From Dyadobacter sp. CY345 (GTDB lineage Bacteria > Bacteroidota > Bacteroidia > Cytophagales > Spirosomataceae), in NCBI RefSeq assembly GCF_021502725.1, contig NZ_JAKFFS010000004.1:496001-560000 (forward strand): 64,000 nt of DNA, in the 5' to 3' direction. The notes beneath the pieces were generated by a model. It was not told the DNA's origin, ran no database searches, and saw only the letters and a program-made list of their open reading frames with translations. The translations under genes were made by a program, and so were the position numbers. Below, in pieces: positions 8,203-16,917 of the stretch. How positions within the stretch are numbered: position 1 is the first letter of the stretch; the number at the start of each line of letters is the position of its first letter.

Positions 8203-9015
8203 TTATTGTTTTAGTGCAACACTTAACTCGGCTGGTTTTGGCGCGCCAATGCCGTCCACTGCATATTGTTTGCTAATTCCTTCGTTTACATAATAATAAG
8301 TGTCCCAATAATTTTCACTCAAAGTCCAGACGCGTACATCGAAGAAAATTGCATTTTCAGTCAGTTTTGTAACTAAAATATCATGTTCAACGTCTTTCAG
8401 AGCAGTTGGGCAAGCGTTTGTAACTTTTCTGATTGAAGATCTGATCGCATCAACACCGTTTTGGCTGCCCGCTGCAAAAACCATATCAACACGTATTTTT
8501 CCTTTACCTGAAATATTGGTAATCGGCGCAGTAGATAAAGCTCCGTTTGGAAGAATGATTGTTTTATTATCGACGGTAACTAAAATGGTATTGAAAATTT
8601 GAATCGCTTCCACAACGCCTGTAAAACCTTGTGCACTGATAAGGTCGCCTACCCGGTATGGTTTAAAAATCAGGATTAAAACTCCGCCCGCAAAGTTGGC
8701 AAGGCTACCCTGCAACGCAAATCCAACAGCCAAACTGGCCGCACCAAGCACTGCAACGAAGGACGTAGTCTGGATTCCTAAAATTCCTGCAATACTAAGA
8801 AGCAGCATTACATTCAGCATCACACTGATCAGTGAATTCAGAAATGGCTGAACATCCCGGTCCACATGCCTTTTGTCCATCAGAGTACTTACCATCGAAG
8901 TGATTTTTCCGATCACAATTCTTCCGATAATTAGGACAAGGATTGCGAGTAAAATTTTGCCGCCATACTCTGATGCAGTAGCGATAATCTGCGCCTTGAT
9001 TAGGTCGTAATTCAT
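8203..9015 (-). CDS. MscS-family mechanosensitive ion channel
   Basis: This 270-residue protein has three N-terminal membrane helices (about 18-38, 62-82, 88-115). The third is the Gly/Ala-rich pore helix of MscS (LGAASLAVGFALQGSLANFA). The beta domain that follows includes FKPYRVGDLI and the conserved ILPNGALSTAPITNIS, and the C-terminal vestibule domain ends at 270. MscS channels open under membrane tension and protect against hypo-osmotic shock. Length and layout match short MscS (E. coli YggB, 286 residues). It is a single gene with its own terminator. Confidence 0.93.
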   Translation of the reverse strand: MNYDLIKAQIIATASEYGGKILLAILVLIIGRIVIGKITSMVSTLMDKRHVDRDVQPFLNSLISVMLNVMLLLSIAGILGIQTTSFVAVLGAASLAVGFALQGSLANFAGGVLILIFKPYRVGDLISAQGFTGVVEAIQIFNTILVTVDNKTIILPNGALSTAPITNISGKGKIRVDMVFAAGSQNGVDAIRSSIRKVTNACPTALKDVEHDILVTKLTENAIFFDVRVWTLSENYWDTYYYVNEGISKQYAVDGIGAPKPAELSVALKQ

Positions 9016-9156
9016 AATTTTGAGGAAAGAGAGTGTATAATGATTTGTTGTTTTGATTTTTAGACAAATACACTATCAAAAAGTCACTCTCGCGCTCAGA
9101 ATTTATCTTAGCATGCGGTTCAATTTACTAACTGAATCATTCTGGGCAGGCATTTT

Positions 9157-9807
9157 TTATTTACATCTGAAATATAGCTGAGTTGAAAACCCGCCGGAAA
9201 CCATGTATTTTGGCATATCCTTGGTATAACCTATGCCCGGAAAAAAATCAGGATAAAAAGTGTCTCCGGACCGAATAGCAAGCGTATTTCTAATCAGAAA
9301 GCGAAGTGATAATTTTTTGTTAAGTGACAGATCATAAGCCAGATATCCTTCCGCCCCAAAAGCCATAATTTCTTTTATATGGAAATTGTTGGTGTAGTCT
9401 CCAAAGGTTGGACCTTTAAATTGATACTTTCCCTTGAAACCCGCGATAGAGAGCATGGGGCCAACACCAACACTAAGCGGTATCCGCTGGTTGGTTGCCT
9501 CGAAAGCCATTTTAAAATAAACTCCCTGAAATTGATGAGAACGGATTTGCAGAGAAGTATCAACTTTGGAGCTGCCATTGGCAAAACCGGCGCTGAAAAG
9601 TATACTTCTTCGTGGCTTTTGTCTATTGAACCGAATGTATGGCTCGATAATAGCCGTTTTCCTGATAAAATATTTCTCAGGAAAGACATATGATGGTAGC
9701 CCTTTCAAAACATCAAGACCGACATAAAACGGGGTAGAATAAATTTTCTGAGCATTTGCGTTAATCCAGAAAAGACTAAGTATGAGCGAGGAGAAGAGCG
9801 TCTTCAT
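9157..9807 (-). CDS. Secreted outer-membrane-like protein (probably DUF6048)
   Basis: This 216-residue protein has a signal peptide ending INANAQ (1-19). Its strands suit a small beta-barrel (IPLSVGVGPMLSI, LSLRFLIRNTLAIR, MVSGGFSTQLYFRCK), and the last strand ends near the C-terminus. It overlaps the upstream lipoprotein gene by 4 bases (ATGA). The lipoprotein plus barrel pair matches the DUF6452-DUF6048 pair I know from Bacteroidota, so the two probably act together at the outer membrane. The family name is from memory; no function is known. Confidence 0.6.
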   Translation of the reverse strand: MKTLFSSLILSLFWINANAQKIYSTPFYVGLDVLKGLPSYVFPEKYFIRKTAIIEPYIRFNRQKPRRSILFSAGFANGSSKVDTSLQIRSHQFQGVYFKMAFEATNQRIPLSVGVGPMLSIAGFKGKYQFKGPTFGDYTNNFHIKEIMAFGAEGYLAYDLSLNKKLSLRFLIRNTLAIRSGDTFYPDFFPGIGYTKDMPKYMVSGGFSTQLYFRCK

Positions 9808-10286
9808 AAAGTTATGTTCAAGCTAATTCCTTGTCCGCCAATCCCGCCTTTTAAAGTAACTTCTTCCATAATGTAAGACTCATATTCTGCACGAACTTGG
9901 CTGAAAGTAGATATGGTCTCCTGCAACTTTGCCGGTCGTTTTGTGTCCACAACAAACCCACAATTTTCTTTGTAATAAAAATCCCGCTGGTAGAAAAGGG
10001 TCAGCGTGTCGGTTCTGTTATTGAAGTTAAATACATAAGTCGTGCTATCGGCAAGCAAAGAAATGGGTAGTCCGGTGAATGAAAATTCCTGATACTTATT
10101 AAAGTATTCAGTTTGCTCTTTAAACACTTTTTGATCCAGCGCGCCTATGGCTTGGATCTGATTTAGATAAAGAGAGTCTTTGGTTCTATCGAACCTAATT
10201 CTTACGGATAATTCTTGCTGAGGACCGCAATCTGTGCATCCGTACAACACCAAAATGATAAATAGGAGGGGTAAAAGTTTTTTCAT
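9804..10286 (-). CDS. Lipoprotein of unknown function (probably DUF6452)
   Basis: This 160-residue protein has a lipobox at residues 14-17 (VLYGC, acylated C17) followed closely by a second CG pair. A later CGFVVDTKRPAKL segment is typical of the Bacteroidota family I recall as DUF6452. It is translationally coupled to the barrel-like gene downstream by an ATGA overlap. Upstream lies a 415-base gap shared with the divergent exbB-like gene. Function is unknown; an envelope role is inferred from the lipid anchor and partner. Confidence 0.6.
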   Translation of the reverse strand: MKKLLPLLFIILVLYGCTDCGPQQELSVRIRFDRTKDSLYLNQIQAIGALDQKVFKEQTEYFNKYQEFSFTGLPISLLADSTTYVFNFNNRTDTLTLFYQRDFYYKENCGFVVDTKRPAKLQETISTFSQVRAEYESYIMEEVTLKGGIGGQGISLNITL

Positions 10287-10701
10287 TGTTGAGTTAGGAA
10301 ATGTTTCATATCAAAGGACAAAAATAAATGCGAGATGGTTGTGCTCGTTTTTACATAATTCCTGGTTTTCTGAACGTTTAAGCCTATATTTTTGTGGTTT
10401 AGCTATCTTACCAAAGGCGTTTTCCCTAGAATGTTAATTGCCGAATAATTTAATTATCCGGAAAATTTATACAAACTGGCTGAATGGTTGCTACCAAATC
10501 TACCCCGGCGAATATGCAATTAATCGATTTATTTAAAGATAGCGGTAATGTAAAAAGAAGGATGGCTATTCCCATAGAGTAATTTTTCTATCTTTGCCCT
10601 TTAAACAATAAGGTGCAAATTGCTCCGTTTATTGTCAAGGTTGTTTTTTACCGGCCTGACCTCAGTTACAAAAGCTTAAACATTCACTTTTTACCATTAA
10701 T
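10287..10701. other. 415-base intergenic region between divergent genes
   Basis: No credible gene is seen. The region must hold promoters for the minus-strand lipoprotein gene and the plus-strand proton-channel gene. On the plus strand TATCTTTG (10589-10596) fits a -7 element, and just after it an imperfect dyad (aaacaataa, then tttattgtc, about 10603-10638) would sit at the start of the transcript. Confidence 0.5.
10589..10596 (+). promoter_or_regulatory. Putative -7 element of the exbB/tolQ-like gene
   Basis: TATCTTTG matches TAnnTTTG exactly and lies about 105 bases before the start codon. No clear TTG is found 20 bases upstream. Confidence 0.4.
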
Positions 10702-11382
10702 ATGATGCTTCTACAAGCACTTGTTGACTCTACTTTGGCCGCACCCGCCGCTGCTCAAGGGCTCTCTGTTATTGACCTTCTTGCAAAAGGAGGCTGGGTA
10801 ATGTTCCCGCTTGGGATATTGTTTATAGCAACGTTATTTATCATTATCGAACGTTGGCTGGGTATTGGATCAAACGGAAAAATCGAAAGCCAGTTTGTGG
10901 GTAACGTAAAAGATTTTATTCAACAAGGAAATTTAAAGTCTGCTGAGTCGCTGTGCCGCAACCAGCAAAATGCAGCCGGCCGTATATTTGAGCGCGCGAT
11001 CGGCCGTATTGGTTACCCAATTAAAGATATTGAGACGAGCATTGAAAATGCAAGTCAGATCGAAATTCAGCGTATGGAGGGAAATTTGCCATACCTTGGG
11101 GTAATCGCCGGTATCGCGCCTATGCTTGGTTTCGTGGGTACAATTTCGGGTATTATTAAAATTTTCTACGATATCTCGATGTCAAATGATTTCAATATCA
11201 GTACCATTGCTGGTGGGATGTACGAAAAAATGATCACATCAGGTTCAGGTCTGATCATCGGTTTGATCGCTTACGCAGGTTATCACATCCTGAATATGAA
11301 AATTGACCGTTTCGCTTTGAGACTTCAGATGGCAGCTTCAGATTTTCTGGATGTATTGCAAAAGCCGGTTTCGTCTAAATAA
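10702..11382 (+). CDS. MotA/TolQ/ExbB proton-channel family protein
   Basis: This 226-residue protein has three membrane segments: about 30-50, 127-152 and 172-197. The conserved ExbB/TolQ core GVIAGIAPMLGFVGTISGII is in the second, and SGSGLIIGLIAYAGYHIL in the third. With ExbD-type partners it forms a proton channel that energises TonB or TolA proteins. The downstream gene is such a partner. Two adjacent ATGs (10702, 10705) are possible starts. No tonB or tolA gene follows, although three proteins with TonB C-terminal domains are encoded about 2-7 kb away. Whether this is Exb or Tol type cannot be decided from sequence alone. Confidence 0.9.
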   Translation: MMLLQALVDSTLAAPAAAQGLSVIDLLAKGGWVMFPLGILFIATLFIIIERWLGIGSNGKIESQFVGNVKDFIQQGNLKSAESLCRNQQNAAGRIFERAIGRIGYPIKDIETSIENASQIEIQRMEGNLPYLGVIAGIAPMLGFVGTISGIIKIFYDISMSNDFNISTIAGGMYEKMITSGSGLIIGLIAYAGYHILNMKIDRFALRLQMAASDFLDVLQKPVSSK

Positions 11383-11465
11383 GATACTTAAATGGATGAT
11401 CTGCGGAAGCGTACACTCATCGCTCCAGCGACCCGGTCTATCACTCACTCATTGAAAATTAGTAT

Positions 11466-11858
11466 ATGAAAATACGCCGAAAGAGTCGGTTTGCCCCAGA
11501 GGTTTTTACGAGCTCGCTCAACGATATTATGTTTTTTCTTCTGCTGTTCTTTTTGATTATCTCCACGATGTCAAATCCGAACGTGATTAAACTGATGCTG
11601 CCGAAAGCGTCAGCAACCCAGCAGATGTACAAAAAGCAAATCACATTGTCGATTGATGACAAAAAGGTTTACTATATTGATAAAGAACCCTATGCATTTG
11701 AGCAGCTGGAGATGAAACTCCAGGAGCTTTTTACAGGTGTTGAAGACCGGACGATCGTACTTCGTGTCGATAAAAATCTGGCTGTTCAGGATCTTGTGGA
11801 TGTGCTAGAACTTGGAGCAAAACAAGATATAAAAATGGTTATGGCGACTGCCAAATAA
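11466..11858 (+). CDS. ExbD/TolR family transport protein
   Basis: This 130-residue protein has a basic cytoplasmic start, one membrane helix (about 18-40, NDIMFFLLLFFLIISTM) with the conserved Asp at its beginning, and a periplasmic domain ending LGAKQDIKMVMATAK. It lies 83 bases after the ExbB/TolQ-like gene and is followed 12 bases later by a perfect hairpin terminator, so the pair forms a two-gene unit. It is the stator partner that carries the proton-accepting Asp. Confidence 0.9.
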   Translation: MKIRRKSRFAPEVFTSSLNDIMFFLLLFFLIISTMSNPNVIKLMLPKASATQQMYKKQITLSIDDKKVYYIDKEPYAFEQLEMKLQELFTGVEDRTIVLRVDKNLAVQDLVDVLELGAKQDIKMVMATAK

Positions 11859-11870
11859 TCGCATATTATA

Positions 11871-11919
11871 AAAAAAGGAAAGCACTGATATCCAGTTGAT
11901 GTCAGTGCTTTCCTTTTTT
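11871..11919. terminator. Strong bidirectional terminator after the exbB-exbD pair
   Basis: A perfect 18-bp stem (11871-11888 with 11902-11919, arm aaaaaaggaaagcactga) with a 13-base loop carries an A-run on one side and a T-run on the other. It serves the plus-strand pair and the converging minus-strand oxidoreductase gene. Confidence 0.9.
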
Positions 11920-11935
11920 GTCACATAACAAAATG

Positions 11936-12958
11936 TCATCGCTTTGCGCTCAGGTAAATATTTTCAATAATCTCCTGTAAGATTGCCCCTTCTTCCGCCG
12001 TTGCTATATTGCTTTCTTTTCCAAAAACAGCATTGATGAAAGCTTCTGTATTTTTAAGTTGTGTATCCGCCTCTTCCAGATGCGGAAAGCTAATATCGGC
12101 AAGTTCGCCCGCAACTTCTGTATGGATGGAAAACGGCTCTAACGTAATACCAGCTTTGCTCCCAAAAACTTCCAGATTTATAATTTCTTCCTCTTTTTGA
12201 TTCAAGGCAAAAGAACAGGAAAGCGAAATGCTTTTGTTGCCGGAAAAAGTCAGGTATGCAAAACAAGCATCTTCCACGTCAAATTTCTCGGGATTCCATT
12301 GTCCTTTTAGGCCTCTACCTCCCGTTCTGCCGATAAAATCGTGGATATTAGCAACAATCTTTTCCGGTTTTTCATAATCCATCAAGCCGAGCGCCAGGTC
12401 CAGGATATGAACGCCAAGATCAATCAGCGCGCCGCCGCCTTGAATGGTTTTATTCGTGAAATTACCCCAGCCCGGAATTCCGCGTCTGCGCAGATAATTG
12501 GCTTTTATATGATAAACCTCACCAAGTTGTCCTTGCTCAAAATATTTTTTCAAAAGTGAATATTCGGAAGTCTGCCGGCGCTGAAAATTATATGCTAAAA
12601 TTTTCCCCTTTTCTTTTGCCAGGTCAGCCATTTCCCTCGCTTCCGCAGCTGTCATTGCTGGCGGTTTTTCACAAAATACGTGACAACCGTTTTTTAGTGC
12701 CTGAACGGTGTATTCATAATGCAGATTATTCGGTGTGCAATTAATGATCAGATCCAGATCACCGTTTTTATATAACTCTTCCGTATTGTCAAAAGCCTGT
12801 GGTATGTCATGTTTTTCAGCCAATGCCTGTGATTTATTAATATCCCGCCCACAAACAGCTATTATCTGAACCTGATCTGCTAATTTTTTTAAAGCCGGAA
12901 TATGATTTTGATCTGCAATATGGCCGCCGCCTATTATTGCGGCTTGAAGGAGTGACAT
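11936..12958 (-). CDS. Gfo/Idh/MocA-family NAD(P)-dependent oxidoreductase
   Basis: This 340-residue protein has an N-terminal Rossmann fold with IIGGGHIAD (8-16) and the sugar-oxidoreductase signature FCEKPPAM (95-102). The C-terminal substrate domain includes GGGALIDLGVHILDLALG, a typical GG-D-G-H-D metal-free catalytic stretch. Family members oxidise or reduce sugars and inositols. Substrate is unknown. It is a single gene between two terminators and unrelated to its neighbours in function. Confidence 0.88.
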   Translation of the reverse strand: MSLLQAAIIGGGHIADQNHIPALKKLADQVQIIAVCGRDINKSQALAEKHDIPQAFDNTEELYKNGDLDLIINCTPNNLHYEYTVQALKNGCHVFCEKPPAMTAAEAREMADLAKEKGKILAYNFQRRQTSEYSLLKKYFEQGQLGEVYHIKANYLRRRGIPGWGNFTNKTIQGGGALIDLGVHILDLALGLMDYEKPEKIVANIHDFIGRTGGRGLKGQWNPEKFDVEDACFAYLTFSGNKSISLSCSFALNQKEEEIINLEVFGSKAGITLEPFSIHTEVAGELADISFPHLEEADTQLKNTEAFINAVFGKESNIATAEEGAILQEIIENIYLSAKR

Positions 12959-13027
12959 AGTAATCAGTTTAAGAATGCCGACAAAAATATTGAAATGAAA
13001 AGAATTTGAGCAGAAAGTAAATAAAAA

Positions 13028-13053
13028 TGCTCTGAGAAATTTTTCTCAGAGCA
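13028..13053 (-). terminator. Terminator of the M56 peptidase operon
   Basis: A 12-bp perfect stem (13028-13039 with 13042-13053, arm tgctctgagaaa) is followed on the minus strand by a T-rich run. It lies 34 bases past the stop codon of the last M56 gene. Confidence 0.8.
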
Positions 13054-13086
13054 CGGAAGTTCAACTTTTCATCAGATTATTATGAT

Positions 13087-14946
13087 CTACTTTTCCTCAA
13101 CAAAATGATAAAGTTTTGTTTGTTTTTTACTTAACGAATAACGGTATTTTCCAAGGTTAGAATCAGGTGTTTGAAGTTTGGGTTTATCGTTTTCTGCGAA
13201 GTCAGTTTTGTTAGAAAAGAATTTACTGACATCCCGCATACCAGCCAAAGCTAATTTTTTATCCAACTGACTATTTTTTTCAATATCGGATTTATTATAG
13301 TTCATAAAGCCTTGCCGTGTTTCCTTTTTATCTTCTTTTTCAAGTTTAAAGTGAATCGATAAAGTGTATTCCATCGACACCGGTTTTCCATTTTGCCGCG
13401 CCGGTTCCCATTTTGGCATATTTAATACCACTCGAATGGCTTCTTCATCAATTCCGTAACCAATTTCTTTGACCAATTTTGGCTGGCGAATTTCTCCGTA
13501 CCTGTTCACGACGAATGATACCAAAGCAACGCCATCGACACTTATGCCCATCGCTTCCTCGGGATACCTGATATTATTTTGAATATAGGTCAACATTGCT
13601 TCATGTCCGCCTGGAAATTCCGGCTGACGTTCTGTAATTGAGGCAAGTGCTTTTGAAGTTTCCCTTCGTTTATTTTCTTGTTCATTAAGTTTTTCAAGAT
13701 TTTGACGGCCAATAAAAGTTGGCCCGCTCAGCTCATTTATTCCTTTTTCCAGCGTAACGACATAATTGCTTTCCGATTTTTTAACCACAAATGATTGCGC
13801 AGTGTAGCCTACATACCTGACGGTCATAACACTTCCCACAGGAATTTCTGAAAGTTTGAAATGGCCGAGTGGGTCTGTCGTAGTTGAAAGTTTAGATTCC
13901 TGAATGATGATATTGGCACCAGCAATACCTGCGCCGGATTTGCGGATCACGTCACCTTCTATGGTAACAGTTGCTTCATTCTTTTCAGGTTTAATTCTTC
14001 TGGCCGTGAAAATAGAATCTGTAATTATTTTCGTATTGATGAAGCTTGGCGAAGTAGAATCCATTTTTTGCTTAATTTCCTGGAAAACTTCTTGTCGGGC
14101 CGCGGTAAGGCTGACCGCCAGAAGCAATACCGGAACGGCCATCAAATATTTGCCCAATAACCACCGTGAATTACGATTTTTATAGATCATCTTGATTCGG
14201 GATTTAAGAATAGAAGAATTGAAAAAGTGGTTGGTCAGGCAAGCAACCGGAACTGACAAGGAGTAAGAAACCAGAAATCTGGCATATTGATCGCGGTTAG
14301 GTGCCTCTTCGTCCGCCAGGAATTCATGAATTTCCTGTAAAGCATTTTTATAAAACCATAATACCGGGTTGAACCAAAAGACAATTTTTAATAGTTCAAT
14401 GAGCAGTATATCAAGCGAATGCCATTGTCTGATGTGAACCAGCTCATGTCTGATCACTTCATCCGGGTGATTTTCATAATCGAATTTATTGATGACCAAA
14501 TACTTAAAAAATGAGAAGGAACCTATATTTTGTGAAGGCGATAATATCAAGATGTGATCTTCAAGAAATATCGGTTCCCCCTGGTTTATAATTCTGAATA
14601 AATCCCGAAAACTTTTCCCCAATCGGTTCAGCATAAATGCAGAACCTAGTGCCGGAATGATCCATACAAAGGTCATCCAGTCAAATGTTGGCTGGGTAGC
14701 CTGTGGTTTTAATATGATGCCCGAAAAATTGGTTACTACATTAACAGAGTTTAAAACAGCAACCGGAACCGACTCTTCGGCTTCTGGAAATTGAATAAGT
14801 GGTAAAAAGAATGATGAAAGTAGCGTTAGAACAAGATACGCGCGATTCCAGTGAAAGAAAGTATTTTTACGAAATAACAGCCAGTAACAAGCATAAAACA
14901 AGATCCAGCAAGTATTTACTTTCCCCAGATAAAGTAGCGTTTCCAT
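13087..14946 (-). CDS. M56 (BlaR1-like) membrane metallopeptidase with CarboxypepD-reg-like and TonB domains, paralogue 1
   Basis: This 619-residue protein has four N-terminal membrane helices enclosing a BlaR1/MecR1-type zinc peptidase: HELVH with H167, E168 and H171, then the downstream Glu in EIHEFLADEEA. After a fourth helix (about 270-290) comes an extracytoplasmic beta-sandwich (carboxypeptidase regulatory-like, about 325-400: VEGDV..KSGAGIAGANIII). A TonB C-terminal domain follows (about 440-540: RQPEFPGGHEAM, NIRYPEEAMGISVDGVALVSF, WEPARQNGKPV). It is the last gene of three tandem M56 paralogues behind a BlaI-type repressor. By analogy with BlaR1-BlaI it should sense an envelope signal and cleave or inactivate the repressor. 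The signal is unknown. It has no plug-like tail, unlike the next paralogue. Confidence 0.88.
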   Translation of the reverse strand: METLLYLGKVNTCWILFYACYWLLFRKNTFFHWNRAYLVLTLLSSFFLPLIQFPEAEESVPVAVLNSVNVVTNFSGIILKPQATQPTFDWMTFVWIIPALGSAFMLNRLGKSFRDLFRIINQGEPIFLEDHILILSPSQNIGSFSFFKYLVINKFDYENHPDEVIRHELVHIRQWHSLDILLIELLKIVFWFNPVLWFYKNALQEIHEFLADEEAPNRDQYARFLVSYSLSVPVACLTNHFFNSSILKSRIKMIYKNRNSRWLLGKYLMAVPVLLLAVSLTAARQEVFQEIKQKMDSTSPSFINTKIITDSIFTARRIKPEKNEATVTIEGDVIRKSGAGIAGANIIIQESKLSTTTDPLGHFKLSEIPVGSVMTVRYVGYTAQSFVVKKSESNYVVTLEKGINELSGPTFIGRQNLEKLNEQENKRRETSKALASITERQPEFPGGHEAMLTYIQNNIRYPEEAMGISVDGVALVSFVVNRYGEIRQPKLVKEIGYGIDEEAIRVVLNMPKWEPARQNGKPVSMEYTLSIHFKLEKEDKKETRQGFMNYNKSDIEKNSQLDKKLALAGMRDVSKFFSNKTDFAENDKPKLQTPDSNLGKYRYSLSKKQTKLYHFVEEK

Positions 14947-14951
14947 AACTG

Positions 14952-16913
14952 TTAATTTTTCTTTGACTTGATAATAATAACCCCATTTTCAGCTTTTGAG
15001 CCATAAATTGAAGTCGCCGACGAGCCTTTCAATACATTTATTGATTCTATCTTATCAGGATTCATTGTCTTGTTATATTCTTCAAGGTCGATTACTTTTC
15101 CGTCAAGTACGTAAAGAGGCTTTTTTGTTGGATCAAGAGGACGATTCTTATCAAGTGTAATTTTAAGTCCTGGTGATGGAATCCCGCCATTGTATTGGCC
15201 AACACCGGATTCGGATGTGTTGTTGGAGCCTTGGTAGGCTGCGTCCATACTTTTTGCACTGAAATTAATTGCCTGACTGCCGCCGGATTTGGTTTCACTT
15301 TTGTTAAGAGTGCCCACACTTTTCCCTGTAAATTCTCGTGTTTGCTGCTGATCTGACGGGCTCGAATAATTGTAAAATTTAGCCGGTTTTTTATCTGCCA
15401 GTTGAAAATTAACAGGCAGGTTATATTGAACAGACACAGTTTCTCCACCTTGAATACCCGGTTCCCAGCGCGGCATTTTTGATACAACTCTCACGGCTTC
15501 TTCGTCCAGCCCTGCTCCGATTCCTTTTAAAATTCTTGGATCGCGTACTTCTCCATTTTCATTTACAGTGAAAGAAACGAGAACTTTTCCTTCGATTCTG
15601 CCTTTGGCGGCTTCGGTAGGATATACAATCGTGGAGGATAAGTATTGGCTTAGCGCATCCATACCTCCGGGAAATCGAGGCTGCTGTTCAACAACAGTAA
15701 ACTTTGCAGTCTGATCCGATTCTGATGACGGTCTGGTTTGACCACCTATGTTTTCTGATTTGACTGCAACTTCCGGAAGTACATTATCCGTTTTCCGCAA
15801 AATAATTTCGTTCAAAGCGTCGCTGCCATTTACTTCGAATGAAAAGGATTCATAATTAATATGTGAAACCACAAGTGTACTTCCAACGGAAACATCTTCA
15901 AGTGTAAACCTGCCATCCAGATCTGTAAACACCCCTTTTGATCCTCCATTAACTACAACGTTCGCAGACTTAATTGCCTTTCCGCTTTCGTCCTTTACAG
16001 TGCCTTCAACTGTTATATTTTTAACAGAAATTCCGCTGAAATTTTTCCGTTCTACGGCAGTAAGCAGTCTTTCCCTTGCAGCAGTTAGTGTAATTACTAA
16101 GCCGATCAATGGAAAAATCAGGAAATATTTTCCTAACGCCCATTGTGAGTTGCGGTTTTTATAAATCATTACAATCCGGCTTTTAAGCATGGAGGCGTTG
16201 AAAAAGTGGTTTGTGAGTGAAACAATCGGGGCTGAAAGTGCATAGGATATTAGGAAATTGGCATAATGATCCCGGTTAGGCGCCTCTTCGTCAGCCAGAA
16301 ATTCATGGACTTCCTGCAAGGACCTTTTGTAAAACCATAATACAGGATTAAACCAGAATGCAACTTTCAAAAGCTCTATGAAAAGAACGTCCAGCGTGTG
16401 CATTTGCCGAATATGCACAGATTCATGCCTGAGAATCGGATCGAAATGTTTATCATAATCTTCGTGATTTATGACCAACCATTTAAAAAAAGAAAATGAA
16501 CCGATTTCATTATGCGGCAATAAAACCAAAGTATGTTCTTCCATTGGAATTGATTCGCCCTCCCGGATAAGCCGGAACAAATCTCGAAAACTTTCGAGCA
16601 ACTTAATAAACATCAGAGAAGCTCCGACGATCTGAATTGCCCAGACAAACTGTGACCAGTGCAGTGCAAACTTCTCAGTTTCTTGTGTTGATAGGTAGAC
16701 TGGAATGGCTGCCACTGCATAAACCGCGGTTGGCATTACACGTGCGTTATCAGGGAAATGAATAAACGGTAATACAAAGGATACGAGCAAGCTGCCGATA
16801 AGGTAGCATCGGTTCCAGACAAAAAAAGTATTTTTACGGAACAGGAACCAATAACAGGCATAAAACAAGATCCAGTAAACATTCACTTTTCCCAGATAAA
16901 TCAGCGTTTCCAT
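14952..16913 (-). CDS. M56 (BlaR1-like) metallopeptidase with CarboxypepD-reg-like, TonB and TonB-receptor plug-like domains, paralogue 2
   Basis: This 653-residue protein has the same N-terminal peptidase plan, with zinc motif HESVH (H163, E164, H167) and EVHEFLADEEA. The periplasmic part has a carboxypeptidase-regulatory-like sandwich (about 300-370: VEGTVKDESGKAI), a TonB C-terminal domain (about 410-515: QPRFPGGMDALSQYL, EGKVLVSFTVNENGEV), and a linker. The last 60 residues resemble the plug of SusC-type receptors: PLYVLDGKVIDLEEY, then KIESINVLKGSSATSIYGSK and ENGVIIIKSKKN. TonB and plug-like segments in one chain are unusual. It is separated by 5 and 4 bases from its neighbours, so it is co-transcribed. 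Confidence 0.88.
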   Translation of the reverse strand: METLIYLGKVNVYWILFYACYWFLFRKNTFFVWNRCYLIGSLLVSFVLPFIHFPDNARVMPTAVYAVAAIPVYLSTQETEKFALHWSQFVWAIQIVGASLMFIKLLESFRDLFRLIREGESIPMEEHTLVLLPHNEIGSFSFFKWLVINHEDYDKHFDPILRHESVHIRQMHTLDVLFIELLKVAFWFNPVLWFYKRSLQEVHEFLADEEAPNRDHYANFLISYALSAPIVSLTNHFFNASMLKSRIVMIYKNRNSQWALGKYFLIFPLIGLVITLTAARERLLTAVERKNFSGISVKNITVEGTVKDESGKAIKSANVVVNGGSKGVFTDLDGRFTLEDVSVGSTLVVSHINYESFSFEVNGSDALNEIILRKTDNVLPEVAVKSENIGGQTRPSSESDQTAKFTVVEQQPRFPGGMDALSQYLSSTIVYPTEAAKGRIEGKVLVSFTVNENGEVRDPRILKGIGAGLDEEAVRVVSKMPRWEPGIQGGETVSVQYNLPVNFQLADKKPAKFYNYSSPSDQQQTREFTGKSVGTLNKSETKSGGSQAINFSAKSMDAAYQGSNNTSESGVGQYNGGIPSPGLKITLDKNRPLDPTKKPLYVLDGKVIDLEEYNKTMNPDKIESINVLKGSSATSIYGSKAENGVIIIKSKKN

Positions 16914-16917
16914 TTTC

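Noticed and set aside
10234..10437. 67-codon plus-strand frame over the lipoprotein gene start
   Set aside because: It overlaps a lipoprotein gene antisense and has no domain or signal; composition looks like non-coding sequence.
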